Assembly (NCBI GenBank): GCA_035604685.1
Contig: DATNIB010000031.1
Coordinates: 1-39,107, forward strand
Reading direction: 5' to 3'
Length of the DNA stretch: 39,107 nucleotides
Source of the DNA: DATNIB01 sp035604685
GTDB taxonomy: Bacteria > Actinomycetota > Acidimicrobiia > Acidimicrobiales > RAAP-2
Shown here: piece after piece, positions 25,810 to 33,501 of the stretch
How the letters are laid out: every line of letters begins with the position of its first letter
Numbering within the stretch: the stretch's first letter is position 1
Notes under the pieces: model-generated
Told to the model about the DNA's origin: nothing
The model's database searches: none
Seen by the model: only the letters and a program-made list of their open reading frames with translations
Program-made: the position numbers and the translations under genes

Positions 25810-26526
25810 GTGGCGACCCCCCCGGTAGGAGCACTCCTGTTCGACGTGTTCGGCACGGTGGTCGACTGGCGCGGCTCGGTCATCCGCGCCGGGGAGTCGC
25901 TGTCGGAGCGGACCGGCCGGTCCGTCGACTGGCCCGCCTTCGCGGACCGGTGGCGCCTCGAGGGCTACCTCGCCCCGATCGGCCGCATCGTGCGCGGTGC
26001 CGAGCCCTGGCGCGACGTCGACGCGCTGCTCGACGCGCAGTTCGACCTCCAGGCCGCCGAGGCCGGCCTCCTGGACGTGGCCTCCGCGGAACTCGCCCCT
26101 CTGCGGCGCATCTGGCACCACCTCGACCCTTGGCCCGACGCCGTCGGCGGCATTCGCCGGCTGCGGACCGCCTACGTGGTGGCGCCACTCTCCAACGGAG
26201 GCTTCGCCATGCTGACCACCATGGCCAAGCGCGCCGACCTGGGCTGGGACTGCATCATCTCCACCGAGCTGTTCCGCGCCTACAAGCCGGACCCCGCCGC
26301 CTATCGCGGGGGTGCCGCCCTGGTGGGACTGCCCCCCGAACAGGTGATGCTGGTGGCCGCACACCCCGGCGACCTGCGCGCCGCGCAGCGGGCGGGCCTG
26401 CGCGCCGCCTACGTCCCGCGACCCCTCGAGTGGGGGCCGAGCGCACCGGCACCCGAGGACCCCGACCCGTCCTTCGACGTGGTGGCCGAAGACTTCGACG
26501 CGCTGGGGGCGGTCCTGGGCCGCTGA
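25810..26526 (+). CDS. Haloacid dehalogenase type II / HAD-superfamily hydrolase
   Basis: A 238-aa HAD protein of the (S)-2-haloacid dehalogenase group. The nucleophile is Asp12 in LLFDVFGTVVDW. Further on are PLSNGGF (motif II Ser and Asn), FRAYKPDPAAY (motif III Lys) and LVAAHPGDLRAA (final motif with Asp). Haloacid dehalogenases use the Asp to displace halide from 2-haloacids; close relatives hydrolyse phosphate esters, so the activity is not certain. The start is GTG, with no strong ribosome-binding site visible. The gene stands alone; its stop is followed by 260 nt without a gene. Confidence 0.87.
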   Translation: MATPPVGALLFDVFGTVVDWRGSVIRAGESLSERTGRSVDWPAFADRWRLEGYLAPIGRIVRGAEPWRDVDALLDAQFDLQAAEAGLLDVASAELAPLRRIWHHLDPWPDAVGGIRRLRTAYVVAPLSNGGFAMLTTMAKRADLGWDCIISTELFRAYKPDPAAYRGGAALVGLPPEQVMLVAAHPGDLRAAQRAGLRAAYVPRPLEWGPSAPAPEDPDPSFDVVAEDFDALGAVLGR

Positions 26527-26786
26527 GACAGTCCGGAACTGACTGCTATGTCATCGCCCCGGTTGGTGTGAGCGCCGTTTGCTGGTCGGGACAGCCATTG
26601 CCACAGCGCCGACCGCGACGAGCAAGAAGTGGGGACACCATCCGTCGTGCGCGATCGGTGAAACGTTCGAAGGTCCTCCCATGGTCGCGCGGCGGAGACC
26701 GACGACCGAGGGCGCCGACTAACTAACCCCCGGTGGGCCGCCGCCGGGAAACGCCCGGCGGCCGGCCAAAGGAGCGGCTGCCCCGG
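26527..26786. other. Gap without recognisable genes except a hairpin
   Basis: The stretch holds open frames, but none resembles a protein I know and none has a convincing ribosome-binding site. The only structure seen is the hairpin at 26740-26762. Confidence 0.5.
26740..26762. terminator. Hairpin terminator between convergent genes
   Basis: GCCGCCGGG and CCCGGCGGC pair over 9 bp around the loop AAACG. It stands 25 nt after the stop of the leftward aldo-keto reductase gene and 213 nt after the rightward HAD gene. A GTTAGTTAG tract follows on the leftward side, so it most likely ends the reductase transcript. Confidence 0.55.
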
Positions 26787-27746
26787 CTACCAGGCGTAGG
26801 CCTCGGGCGCGGCACCGCCGGGCCCCGGGAACAGCTTGTCCAACGCCGCCAGCACGTCGTCGTCGAGCGAGACCTCGAGCGCCCCGAGGCACCGGGTGAA
26901 CTGCTCGGAGGTGCGCGGACCGACGATCGGCGCGGTCACGGCCGGATTGGCGAGCAGCCAGGCCAGTGCCACCTGGGCCGGTTCGTGGCCCAGCTCGGCA
27001 CACAGCTTCTCGAAGCCCTCGAGCTGGTCGCCGCGCGACTCGAGGCGCGCCTGGACACGCTCGTCGGCCCGGCGTCCCTCGGTCGCCGTCTTCAGGCCGC
27101 CGCCCAGCAGACCCCCGCCGAGGGGGCTCCAGGGCAGGACGCCGACTCCGTAGGCCTGGCAGGCCGGCAGCACCTCGAGCTCGACCGTCCGGGCGGTCAG
27201 GTTGTACAGGCTCTGCTCGGAGACGAGCCCCACCGAGCCGCGGCGGCGCGCCGCTTCGATGGCCGCGGTGATGTGCCAGCCGGCGAAGTTGGAGCTGCCG
27301 ACGTAGATGACCTTGCCCTGGGCGACGAGCAGGTCCATGGCCTGCCAGATCTCGTCCCACGGCGTCTGCCGGTCGACGTGGTGCATCTGGTAGAGGTCGA
27401 TGTGGTCGGTCTGCAGGCGGCGCAGGCTGGCCTCGCACGCGTCGCGGATGTGGCGCGCCGAGAGCCGCGAGGTGTTGGGCCACTGGTCGCGCCCAGCGAA
27501 GACCTTGGTGGCAAGCACCACCTTCTGGCGCCGCTCGCCGCCCTGGGCGAACCAGCGCCCGACGATCGTCTCGGTCTCCCCGCCGCCGTAGACGTTGGCC
27601 GTGTCGAAGAAGTTGACGCCGTCGTGCAACGCCGCATCCATGATGGAGAAGCTGTCCGCCTCGCTCGTCCGGGGCCCGAAGTTCATCGTCCCGAGACACA
27701 GCGGGCTCACCCGCAGGCCCGTTCTCCCGAGTGCTCGGTATTCCAT
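26787..27746 (-). CDS. Aldo/keto reductase (second)
   Basis: A 319-aa AKR of the YajO/IolS-like group. Catalytic residues are in FFDTANVYGGG (Asp, Tyr), VVLATKVF (Lys) and LYQMHHVD (His). The NADPH-binding C-terminal stretch includes TAPIVGPRTSEQF. The substrate is unknown. The ATG at 27744-27746 follows GAGGAGGAG by about 8 nt, which fixes the start; the long open frame upstream overlaps other genes and is not coding. It ends before a hairpin at 26740-26762. The NUDIX gene lies 95 nt upstream in the same direction. Confidence 0.92.
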   Translation of the reverse strand: MEYRALGRTGLRVSPLCLGTMNFGPRTSEADSFSIMDAALHDGVNFFDTANVYGGGETETIVGRWFAQGGERRQKVVLATKVFAGRDQWPNTSRLSARHIRDACEASLRRLQTDHIDLYQMHHVDRQTPWDEIWQAMDLLVAQGKVIYVGSSNFAGWHITAAIEAARRRGSVGLVSEQSLYNLTARTVELEVLPACQAYGVGVLPWSPLGGGLLGGGLKTATEGRRADERVQARLESRGDQLEGFEKLCAELGHEPAQVALAWLLANPAVTAPIVGPRTSEQFTRCLGALEVSLDDDVLAALDKLFPGPGGAAPEAYAW

Positions 27747-27841
27747 GACTCGCTCCTCCTCGTGGACGGTCGGTCCTGTCGAACGGCCGCGGTCGACAGC
27801 TGCACCGTAGGCGAGGTCGGGTGGGGACGCGCCCGCGCCGC

Positions 27842-28348
27842 TCAGACCCGGGGCGCCCGGCTGAAGACCCCGGCGCGGCGGAGCACCGAGAGCAGGCCCG
27901 CCGGGAACACGACCTCGGTCGTAGACGCCAATTCGGGCTCGCTCCACCAGCGGTGGCCGTGGACAAACCGTCGCTCGAACTCGGTGCGCCTCGACTCGTC
28001 GACCTCCGAGCGGTCGACGCGGACCGCGAAGAAGACCTCGTCCTGCTCGAAGTGCCGGCCGTCCAGGTCGAAGGAGGCGTGCTGGCGGTGGACGACCGGA
28101 CCGAGGTCGCGCGCCTCCAAGCCCGTCTCCTCGAACAGCTCGCGCCGCCCGGCGGCCGCCTCGTCCTCGTCCCCTTCGAGGCCGCCCCCCGGGGTGAACC
28201 ACCAGCGGCCGAGGTGCGGTGCCGAGGGGTCGCTGCCCGAGAACAGGAGGACCCGGCCCTCGGCATTTACCACCAGTAGCCGGGCCGCCCGGCGGGCCGC
28301 CGGTCCGGTGCCGCCGCCCCCGGTCGATCCCCCCGGTTGGCCGGCCAC
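27842..28348 (-). CDS. NUDIX hydrolase
   Basis: A 168-aa NUDIX protein. The box runs from Gly55 to Leu77 and matches G-x5-E-x7-R-E-L-x-E-E-x-G-L exactly (Gly55, Glu61, Arg69-Glu70-Leu71, Glu73-Glu74, Gly76), so metal-dependent cleavage of a nucleoside diphosphate linked to another group is expected. The C-terminal part contains RRFVHGHRWWSEPEL, as in ADP-ribose or nucleotide-sanitising members. The start is GTG, 6 nt after a TAGGCT box and without a Shine-Dalgarno sequence, so the message is probably leaderless. Confidence 0.92.
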   Translation of the reverse strand: MAGQPGGSTGGGGTGPAARRAARLLVVNAEGRVLLFSGSDPSAPHLGRWWFTPGGGLEGDEDEAAAGRRELFEETGLEARDLGPVVHRQHASFDLDGRHFEQDEVFFAVRVDRSEVDESRRTEFERRFVHGHRWWSEPELASTTEVVFPAGLLSVLRRAGVFSRAPRV

Positions 28349-28354
28349 CCACCG

Positions 28355-28360
28355 AGCCTA
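28355..28360 (-). promoter_or_regulatory. Putative -10 box (leaderless type) for the NUDIX gene
   Basis: The reverse strand reads TAGGCT, CGGTGG, GTG. The same hexamer and spacing occur upstream of the DedA leader ORF and the ABM-like gene. Confidence 0.45.
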
Positions 28361-28421
28361 CGAAACCCCTGGCCACCGACGGACCCCGATTGAACCTGGC
28401 TTTGGGGTCGAGCCGGTTCTA

Positions 28422-28439
28422 GAGTCGCAGGCGCGACTC
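28422..28439. repeat. Short inverted repeat upstream of the GAF-SpoIIE gene
   Basis: GAGTCGC and GCGACTC are separated by 4 nt (28429-28432), forming a potential 7-bp hairpin about 85 nt before the GTG at 28525. It may be an operator or a leader hairpin. Confidence 0.3.
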
Positions 28440-28524
28440 GGACAACGGGTCGTTTCCGCGGACGCTCCCACCCTGTGCCCACCCAGTCGGGCTGAGGTCG
28501 GGGTTCGTCCGGGGCGGGAGCGAG

Positions 28525-30969
28525 GTGAGCGCACAGCCTTCACCGATCGACGAAGCGCCCTTCGACCCGGATTTCGGGTCAGACCTGGACCCCGTGCGCC
28601 TGGACGGCTCCGTGGCGGCGGCCCAGCGGTCGGAGATCGCGCGCCTGGCGACCGCCCAGCGGGCCGCCGGGGAGGCGGGTGAGGCGGCGGCCCATTGGTG
28701 GACCCAGCTCGGTGCCCCTGCCGAGACCGCCATCAGCAGCCAGTCACTGGACGAGCTCTTCCGGAGCGCGCTCGTCGCGATGGCAAGCGTCCTTGGCGCC
28801 AACTCGGTAGCCGTGCTGCTGGCCAACGAGGCCGAAGACGAGCTCGTCGCCCGCGCCTCGTTCGGCCTCGACGAGGAGGTGAGCACCGACCTCGGCATCC
28901 GCGCCGGCGAGGGCATGGCCGGGCGGGTGCTTGCCGATCGCAAGCCCCTGCTCGTCGAAGACCTGTCGACCTTCGACCTCGTCTCCTCCTCGCTGGGCCG
29001 CAAAGACATCCGCTCCATCGTCGCCGTGCCCATGCTCTGCGGTGAGCGGCTCCTGGGCGTCCTCCACGCCGGCAGCCGCCAGGTCGACCATTTCACCGAG
29101 GCCGACATCGAGCTCCTCGAGATGATGGCCAGCCGCCTGGCCGGAGCGGTCGAGCGCGTGCGTTTCTTCGAGTCCGAACGGGCCGCCCGCCACGAGGCCG
29201 AGCGCAACGCCGACCGGCTGGACCGGCTCCAGAAGATCACCTCGGCGCTGCTGGCCGCGTCGAGCGAGGCGGACATCGCGTCCGCCTTGACCGAGACGAT
29301 CGGGGGCTCCCCGGACCACCTGGGCGTGTTCTGGTGCGGGGTGTGGCTGCGTCGACCCGAGGGACTCGAGCCGATCAACATCGCGTTGCCCGAGACGCTG
29401 GGGGAAACGTTGCGCGACGTCCCCTTCCAGTCGGACCACCCGCTGGCGGCGGTGGCCCGCGAGCACGCGCCGGTCTTCGTCACGGACTCAACCGCCGCGC
29501 TCGCCCGCTACCCCGAGCTCGGCGCGATCCCCCCGGCCATCGAGAGCTTCGCCGTCCTCCCCATCGTGTTACGCGGCGAGTGCCTCGGCGTCTTCGTGGT
29601 CACCTACTCCCACCGCCACCGCTTCGAGTCGATCGAGCGCGAGTTCCTGGCGGCGGCCGTCGACCAGGTGGCGCTGGCCCTCGAGTCGGTGCGGCTCAAC
29701 ACCCAGCAACGCCAGCTGGCCGAGATGTCGTCCTTCTTCGCCGATGCCCTGAAGGTGCTGGCCGAGGCGGGCGACCTGGCCCACACGCTCGACCGCCTGG
29801 CCGATCTCGCCCTCGGGATCCTGGGTGACATCTGCCTGATCGACGTCGTGAACGAGGACGGCGAGCTCTCGAGGATGGTGGCGCGGCACCGCGATCCCAC
29901 CCGCCAACGCCTGACCAACCGCCTGCGTACGGACTTCCCGCCCGACCCGGTCGGGAACCACCCCGCGGTGGAGGTAGTCCGGTCGGGGCGGACCCGGTGG
30001 TCGCCGCACATGTCCGAGGACTTCCTGGCCGCCACGACGCGCGACGAGCAGCACCTCGGCCTGGTGAAGGAGCTCGGCTTCCGTTCCTACATCTCGGTGC
30101 CGCTGAGCGGCGACGGCGAGATATTGGGATCGGTGTCGCTCGTGTCCACCACCCGCTCCTACGGCGCCGACGACGCGGCCTTCGCCGAGGCACTGGCCAA
30201 GCAGGTGGCGGCCGTGGTCGACAACGCCCGCCGCCACGACAGCTCGGTGCGGACCTCCCACACCCTCCAGCAGAGCCTGCTGCCCCAGTCCCTCCCCGAC
30301 GTCCCGGGCCTGCTCGTCGACACCCGGTACCTGACGGCGAGCCGCGGCCTGGAGGTGGGTGGCGACTTCTACGACCTCGTGGTGCTGCCGGACGGGCGGG
30401 TGCTCTTCATGATCGGTGACGTGGCCGGGCACGACCGGAACGCGGCGGCGCTCATGGGCCACCTGCGCAGCGCCGCCCGGGCGCTCGCCGCCCGCGCGCA
30501 GACGCCGGGCGCGCTGATCGCCGCCCTGCGCCACAGCTGGGCCCTGCTCGGTTTCGACCGCATCGCGACGGTCCTGTTCGGCAGCCTGGACCCGGCGAGC
30601 GGCGACCTCCGGCTGGCGTCGGCCGGCCACTACCCACCACTCCTGATCGGTGAGGCCGACGCCTACTACCTGGGCGTCGAGCCGGACACGCCGCTCGGCG
30701 CGGCGGGCGCCGGCGTGGCGGACTGGCACGGCACCCTGGCGCCCCGAGACGTCCTCCTCTTGTTCACGGACGGGGCGATCGACGAGCGCCGGACGGGGAG
30801 CGAACAGAGCATGGCCGACCTGGCGGCCACGGTGACCCGGCGGGCGACCAGCCCCGCCGCCGCCTGCGACCTGGTCGTGGACATGCTCGACGTCGACCGG
30901 GCGGACGACGTGGCCCTCTTGGCGCTGCAGTTCGATCCGGTCTCGACCCCGGCGTCCGCATCCGCCTGA
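28525..30969 (+). CDS. Triple-GAF SpoIIE/PP2C-type serine phosphatase
   Basis: An 814-aa cytoplasmic signalling protein. Three GAF-type sensor domains can be placed at about residues 75-215, 230-385 and 400-560. Each ends in a coiled-coil-like helix (for example FFESERAARHEAERNADRL). A PP2C/SpoIIE phosphatase domain fills residues 585-805, with metal-binding acids in GGDFYDL, GDVAGHD and FTDGAIDE, plus the final DDVALLAL. Such proteins dephosphorylate anti-anti-sigma factors in partner-switching. No anti-sigma kinase or STAS-protein gene is adjacent, so the partner is elsewhere. The GTG start has GGGCGGGAGCGAG upstream. No membrane segment is seen. GAF ligands are unknown. Confidence 0.93.
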   Translation: MSAQPSPIDEAPFDPDFGSDLDPVRLDGSVAAAQRSEIARLATAQRAAGEAGEAAAHWWTQLGAPAETAISSQSLDELFRSALVAMASVLGANSVAVLLANEAEDELVARASFGLDEEVSTDLGIRAGEGMAGRVLADRKPLLVEDLSTFDLVSSSLGRKDIRSIVAVPMLCGERLLGVLHAGSRQVDHFTEADIELLEMMASRLAGAVERVRFFESERAARHEAERNADRLDRLQKITSALLAASSEADIASALTETIGGSPDHLGVFWCGVWLRRPEGLEPINIALPETLGETLRDVPFQSDHPLAAVAREHAPVFVTDSTAALARYPELGAIPPAIESFAVLPIVLRGECLGVFVVTYSHRHRFESIEREFLAAAVDQVALALESVRLNTQQRQLAEMSSFFADALKVLAEAGDLAHTLDRLADLALGILGDICLIDVVNEDGELSRMVARHRDPTRQRLTNRLRTDFPPDPVGNHPAVEVVRSGRTRWSPHMSEDFLAATTRDEQHLGLVKELGFRSYISVPLSGDGEILGSVSLVSTTRSYGADDAAFAEALAKQVAAVVDNARRHDSSVRTSHTLQQSLLPQSLPDVPGLLVDTRYLTASRGLEVGGDFYDLVVLPDGRVLFMIGDVAGHDRNAAALMGHLRSAARALAARAQTPGALIAALRHSWALLGFDRIATVLFGSLDPASGDLRLASAGHYPPLLIGEADAYYLGVEPDTPLGAAGAGVADWHGTLAPRDVLLLFTDGAIDERRTGSEQSMADLAATVTRRATSPAAACDLVVDMLDVDRADDVALLALQFDPVSTPASASA

Positions 30970-31076
30970 GGTGTCCGCGGGCGCAGCCCGCGTGGGTCCA
31001 CGGTCACCGGCGCGGCCCCGGGACGGGTGCCCGCTCGAGCTGTGCCACGCTGGGTGCCGAGCGCCGGGGAGGGACC

Positions 31077-31430
31077 ATGGGATCGGATTGGGCACGGCCC
31101 GTCGTGCACTGGGAGATGGTGGCCAAGGACCCCGCCGGCCAGGCCGCCTTCTATTCGAAGCTGTGCAACTGGACCATCGAGGACGGACCGATCATGCAGA
31201 TCCCGGCCGGCCTCGGCGGTCCCGAGCCCGGACCCGCCGGCCACATCCGGCAGGGGGAACGCAGCAGCGTCAGCCTCTACATCCAGGTGCGCGACCTGCG
31301 GGCCTCGATCCAGCTGGCGGCCGAGCTGGGCGGTCGGATCGTCATGGAGCCCTTCGACGTGCCCAACGGACCCACGATCGCCTTCATCGAGGATCCCGAG
31401 GGCGTGCCGGTCGCGCTCGTCCAGCAGTAG
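31077..31430 (+). CDS. VOC/glyoxalase-bleomycin resistance superfamily protein
   Basis: A 117-aa single-module VOC protein. It starts ARPVVHWEMVAKDPAGQAAFYSKLCNWTI, with the His at a metal-ligand position and the typical FY strand-helix. It ends GPTIAFIEDPEGVPVALVQQ, the usual module ending with Gln in place of the metal-binding Glu. Two modules or a dimer form the active site. Homologues in actinobacteria are mostly uncharacterised. The ATG has GGGGAGGGACC upstream. The gene is 107 nt after the phosphatase gene. Confidence 0.87.
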   Translation: MGSDWARPVVHWEMVAKDPAGQAAFYSKLCNWTIEDGPIMQIPAGLGGPEPGPAGHIRQGERSSVSLYIQVRDLRASIQLAAELGGRIVMEPFDVPNGPTIAFIEDPEGVPVALVQQ

Positions 31431-31445
31431 GGGCGGTCGAGCGCT

Positions 31446-31733
31446 TCAGTCGAGTTCGACGTAGCGCTCGACGGCGACCGAGTCAGCGGCCACGAACGAC
31501 ATGAACGCGGCGGTGACCGGGTCCTTCCCCCAGCGGGCGTTGCCGGCCTCGGCGGCCTCCGCCGAGTGCCACAGGTCGATGACGACCCACCTTCCGTCGT
31601 CGCCGCGCGCCGTCGTGCGGCGCACCAGGCCCGGCTGCTGGTAGGCGAACTCGGCCTGCACCAGCTTGTCGGCGTCGCAAAACGCCGCCTCGTCGGCGCC
31701 CGGGACCAGCTCGAAACGGAGGATCTCGATCAC
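31446..31733 (-). CDS. Antibiotic biosynthesis monooxygenase (ABM)-like dimeric alpha-beta barrel protein
   Basis: A 95-aa protein with the ABM/ferredoxin-like pattern: a first strand VIEILRFELVPG, a helix with AFCDADKLVQAEFAYQQPGLVRRTTA, WVVIDLWHSAEAAEAG and a final helix-strand. Members of the fold include quinol monooxygenases and NIPSNAP-like proteins; the chemistry here is unknown. The GTG at 31731-31733 lies 7 nt after a TAGGCT box with no ribosome-binding site, suggesting a leaderless mRNA. It is convergent with the VOC gene (15 nt between stops). Confidence 0.7.
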   Translation of the reverse strand: MIEILRFELVPGADEAAFCDADKLVQAEFAYQQPGLVRRTTARGDDGRWVVIDLWHSAEAAEAGNARWGKDPVTAAFMSFVAADSVAVERYVELD

Positions 31734-31740
31734 GGGCCGG

Positions 31741-31746
31741 AGCCTA
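31741..31746 (-). promoter_or_regulatory. Putative -10 box (leaderless type) for the ABM-like gene
   Basis: The reverse strand reads TAGGCT, CCGGCCC, GTG. This 7-nt spacing is as expected for leaderless initiation. Confidence 0.45.
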
Positions 31747-31947
31747 CCGGCGTCCGATCGGGTTGCCTCAGGTTGCGCGGGTGGCAGCCGACCCAGTCGG
31801 GGTTCTCGGGTCGTGCCGCCCGGGCATGGCAGGCCCTTGGGCGGTTGGGATCGAGCGCATTTGCCCGTGCAACGAAGCGACGAACGATCAGCGCCGAAAT
31901 CGACAGGCAGAACGATTTCTCGACCACCGGGCGCCCCGGATGCCACC

Positions 31948-31972
31948 CGGGCCCGACCCTCCGGTGGGCCCG
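31948..31972 (+). other. Hairpin in the putative leader of the short ORF and GNAT gene
   Basis: CGGGCCC (31948-31954) and GGGCCCG (31966-31972) form a 7-bp stem with an 11-nt loop, about 40 nt before the ribosome-binding site at 32013. The rest of the gap 31747-32012 shows no recognisable gene. Confidence 0.35.
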
Positions 31973-32012
31973 CCAGGAGGGCGAGCCAACATGGTGCCCG
32001 GACACCGTCGAG

Positions 32013-32018
32013 AGGAGG
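32013..32018 (+). promoter_or_regulatory. Strong ribosome-binding site of the 19-aa ORF
   Basis: AGGAGG, extended to AGGAGGTGA, is a near-perfect complement of the 16S rRNA tail. It stands 6 nt before the GTG at 32025. Confidence 0.6.
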
Positions 32019-32024
32019 TGAGCG

Positions 32025-32084
32025 GTGCGGATCGCCATCGTCGCAGAGGCCAGGCCGCATTCGGCTGATTCGCTGACGTTATGA
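32025..32084 (+). CDS. Short coupled ORF (19 aa) before the GNAT gene
   Basis: The peptide reads VRIAIVAEARPHSADSLTL and its TGA overlaps the GNAT ATG (ATGA). With a strong ribosome-binding site and no other signal before the GNAT start, it could be a leader peptide that loads ribosomes onto the GNAT gene. Alternatively it is the torn N-terminus of a GT4-type glycosyltransferase, since MRIAIVAE is how many such enzymes begin. Both readings are inference. Confidence 0.45.
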   Translation: MRIAIVAEARPHSADSLTL

Positions 32085-32587
32085 CCGACGTTGGAACATC
32101 GCGCCTCCTACTGCACCCGATCGATGTCGCAGAGGGTGAACGCATCTTCGCTCGAAGTGCTGGGCCGGCTGATTCTTGGGCGGACGATTTCCCCTTCGAA
32201 GGCGACGTTGGTGCAGTGGGAGGCTTCCTTCGCGCGACCGCCGAGCACGGAGAGCAACAGCCGTTCGGCTACTACCGGATCACCCGTCTCCTCGACGGGC
32301 GGGCCGTCGGGGGGATCGGCTTTAAGGGCCAGCCAGAAGGCGGCTGCGTCGAGATCGGCTACGGCCTGGCTCCCTCGGCCCGTGGCCACGGCTACGCCGC
32401 AGAGGCGGTCGTCGCACTCCTTGGACTGGCGGCCGACCACGGACTGTCCAGAGTCATCGCCGACACGACTCTGGACAACATCGCTTCGCAACGGACCCTC
32501 ATCCGGGCCGGTTTCCGCCTTCTGAGCACCAACGGCGAGCTCCACCACTATGAGGCGCTCCTCGACATCGGGCATCGACTCGCCTAA
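32081..32587 (+). CDS. GNAT family N-acetyltransferase (RimJ/RimL-like)
   Basis: A 168-aa acetyl-CoA-dependent acetyltransferase. It starts TSRLLLHPIDVAEGERIFA, as in ribosomal-protein acetyltransferase relatives. The central strand is AVGGIGFKGQPEGGCVEIGYGLAP. The acetyl-CoA pyrophosphate loop is ARGHGYAAEAV (R/Q-x-x-G-x-G/A), and the ending has IASQRTLIRAGFRLL, typical of the family. The acceptor is unknown. The ATG overlaps the stop of a 19-aa ORF. Codon use is less GC-biased than in the flanking phosphatase and lemA genes, hinting at separate ancestry. Confidence 0.9.
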   Translation: MTDVGTSRLLLHPIDVAEGERIFARSAGPADSWADDFPFEGDVGAVGGFLRATAEHGEQQPFGYYRITRLLDGRAVGGIGFKGQPEGGCVEIGYGLAPSARGHGYAAEAVVALLGLAADHGLSRVIADTTLDNIASQRTLIRAGFRLLSTNGELHHYEALLDIGHRLA

Positions 32588-32847
32588 CGGGTGCAGAACG
32601 ATCCATCCCGAGCGTTTGGCGGCGCCCGCGCCTGTGCGAACCGGGGGCGAACATTGGGCGGTCCGGGCGCCCATCCGCGCACCCCTTTGAGACGGCTGCC
32701 ACCCGGTCGCTCTGGCGCGCCGGGTGCTCCCGAGCCCGAGTGGCGGCCCGCTCCGGATGGGGACAGTCGGCGTGAACCCTGACGTCGTGCCCACCCGGGG
32801 ATCAGCCGATACAGTTCGCGCTACCAAGCACCGAGGGGGTTTGCTCC

Positions 32848-33501
32848 ATGGTTGCGCTGATCGTCGTGATCGTCGTCGTCGTGCTGCTCGGATTCGGCCT
32901 GTGGGCCGCCTTCAACGGCCTCGTCAGGAAGCGCAACCGGACCCAGGAGGCGTGGTCCGAGATCGACGTCGAGCTCAAGCGCCGCCACGACCTCATCCCC
33001 AACCTGGTGTCGACGGTGCAGGGCTACGCCGCCCACGAACGCGGGACCTTCGAGGCCGTCACCCAAGCCCGGGCCAACGCGGTCAGCGCCGGTGCGACCG
33101 GTGACCCGGCCAAGATCGCCCCGGCCGAGAACATTCTGTCGGGGGCTCTCCGATCGCTGTTCGCGGTCGCCGAGAATTACCCGCAGCTGCGGGCGGTCGA
33201 GAGCTTCCTCCAGCTCCAAGAGACGCTCACCGCCACCGAGGACAAGATCGAGTATGCCCGGCGCTACTACAACACGAGCGCCCGCGACTTCGACATTGCG
33301 CTGCAGACGTTTCCGCGCAATTTGATCGCCGGCCCGTTCGGCTTCAAGGCGGTGGCGTTCTTCGCCACCGACGAAGAGGACCGGGCGGTGCCTCAGGTGA
33401 ATTTCCCCGGTCCCGATGCCGGCGGAGCCAGCCCGCAGAGCCCTGCCCCCTCGGGGCCGCCCCTGGCCGGAGCCGGCTCCGAGGGCCCGCCGGCCGGTTA
33501 G
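32848..33501 (+). CDS. LemA family protein
   Basis: A 217-aa protein with one N-terminal membrane helix (LIVVIVVVVLLGFGLWAAF) and a four-helix LemA domain: RTQEAWSEIDVELKRRHDLIPNLV, then EYARRYYNTSARDFDIALQTFPRNL. LemA proteins are membrane-anchored, N-terminus out, and are found with stress proteases and membrane-remodelling systems; the molecular role is unclear. The last 35 residues are a Pro-, Ser- and Gly-rich tail. The ATG has GAGGGGG about 9 nt before it. The stop overlaps the convergent htpX-like gene by 4 nt. Confidence 0.93.
   Translation: MVALIVVIVVVVLLGFGLWAAFNGLVRKRNRTQEAWSEIDVELKRRHDLIPNLVSTVQGYAAHERGTFEAVTQARANAVSAGATGDPAKIAPAENILSGALRSLFAVAENYPQLRAVESFLQLQETLTATEDKIEYARRYYNTSARDFDIALQTFPRNLIAGPFGFKAVAFFATDEEDRAVPQVNFPGPDAGGASPQSPAPSGPPLAGAGSEGPPAG

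Noticed and set aside
26527..26786. Possible rightward extension of a coding frame after the HAD gene
   Set aside because: The frame is open but has no motif, no ribosome-binding site and mixed codon use.
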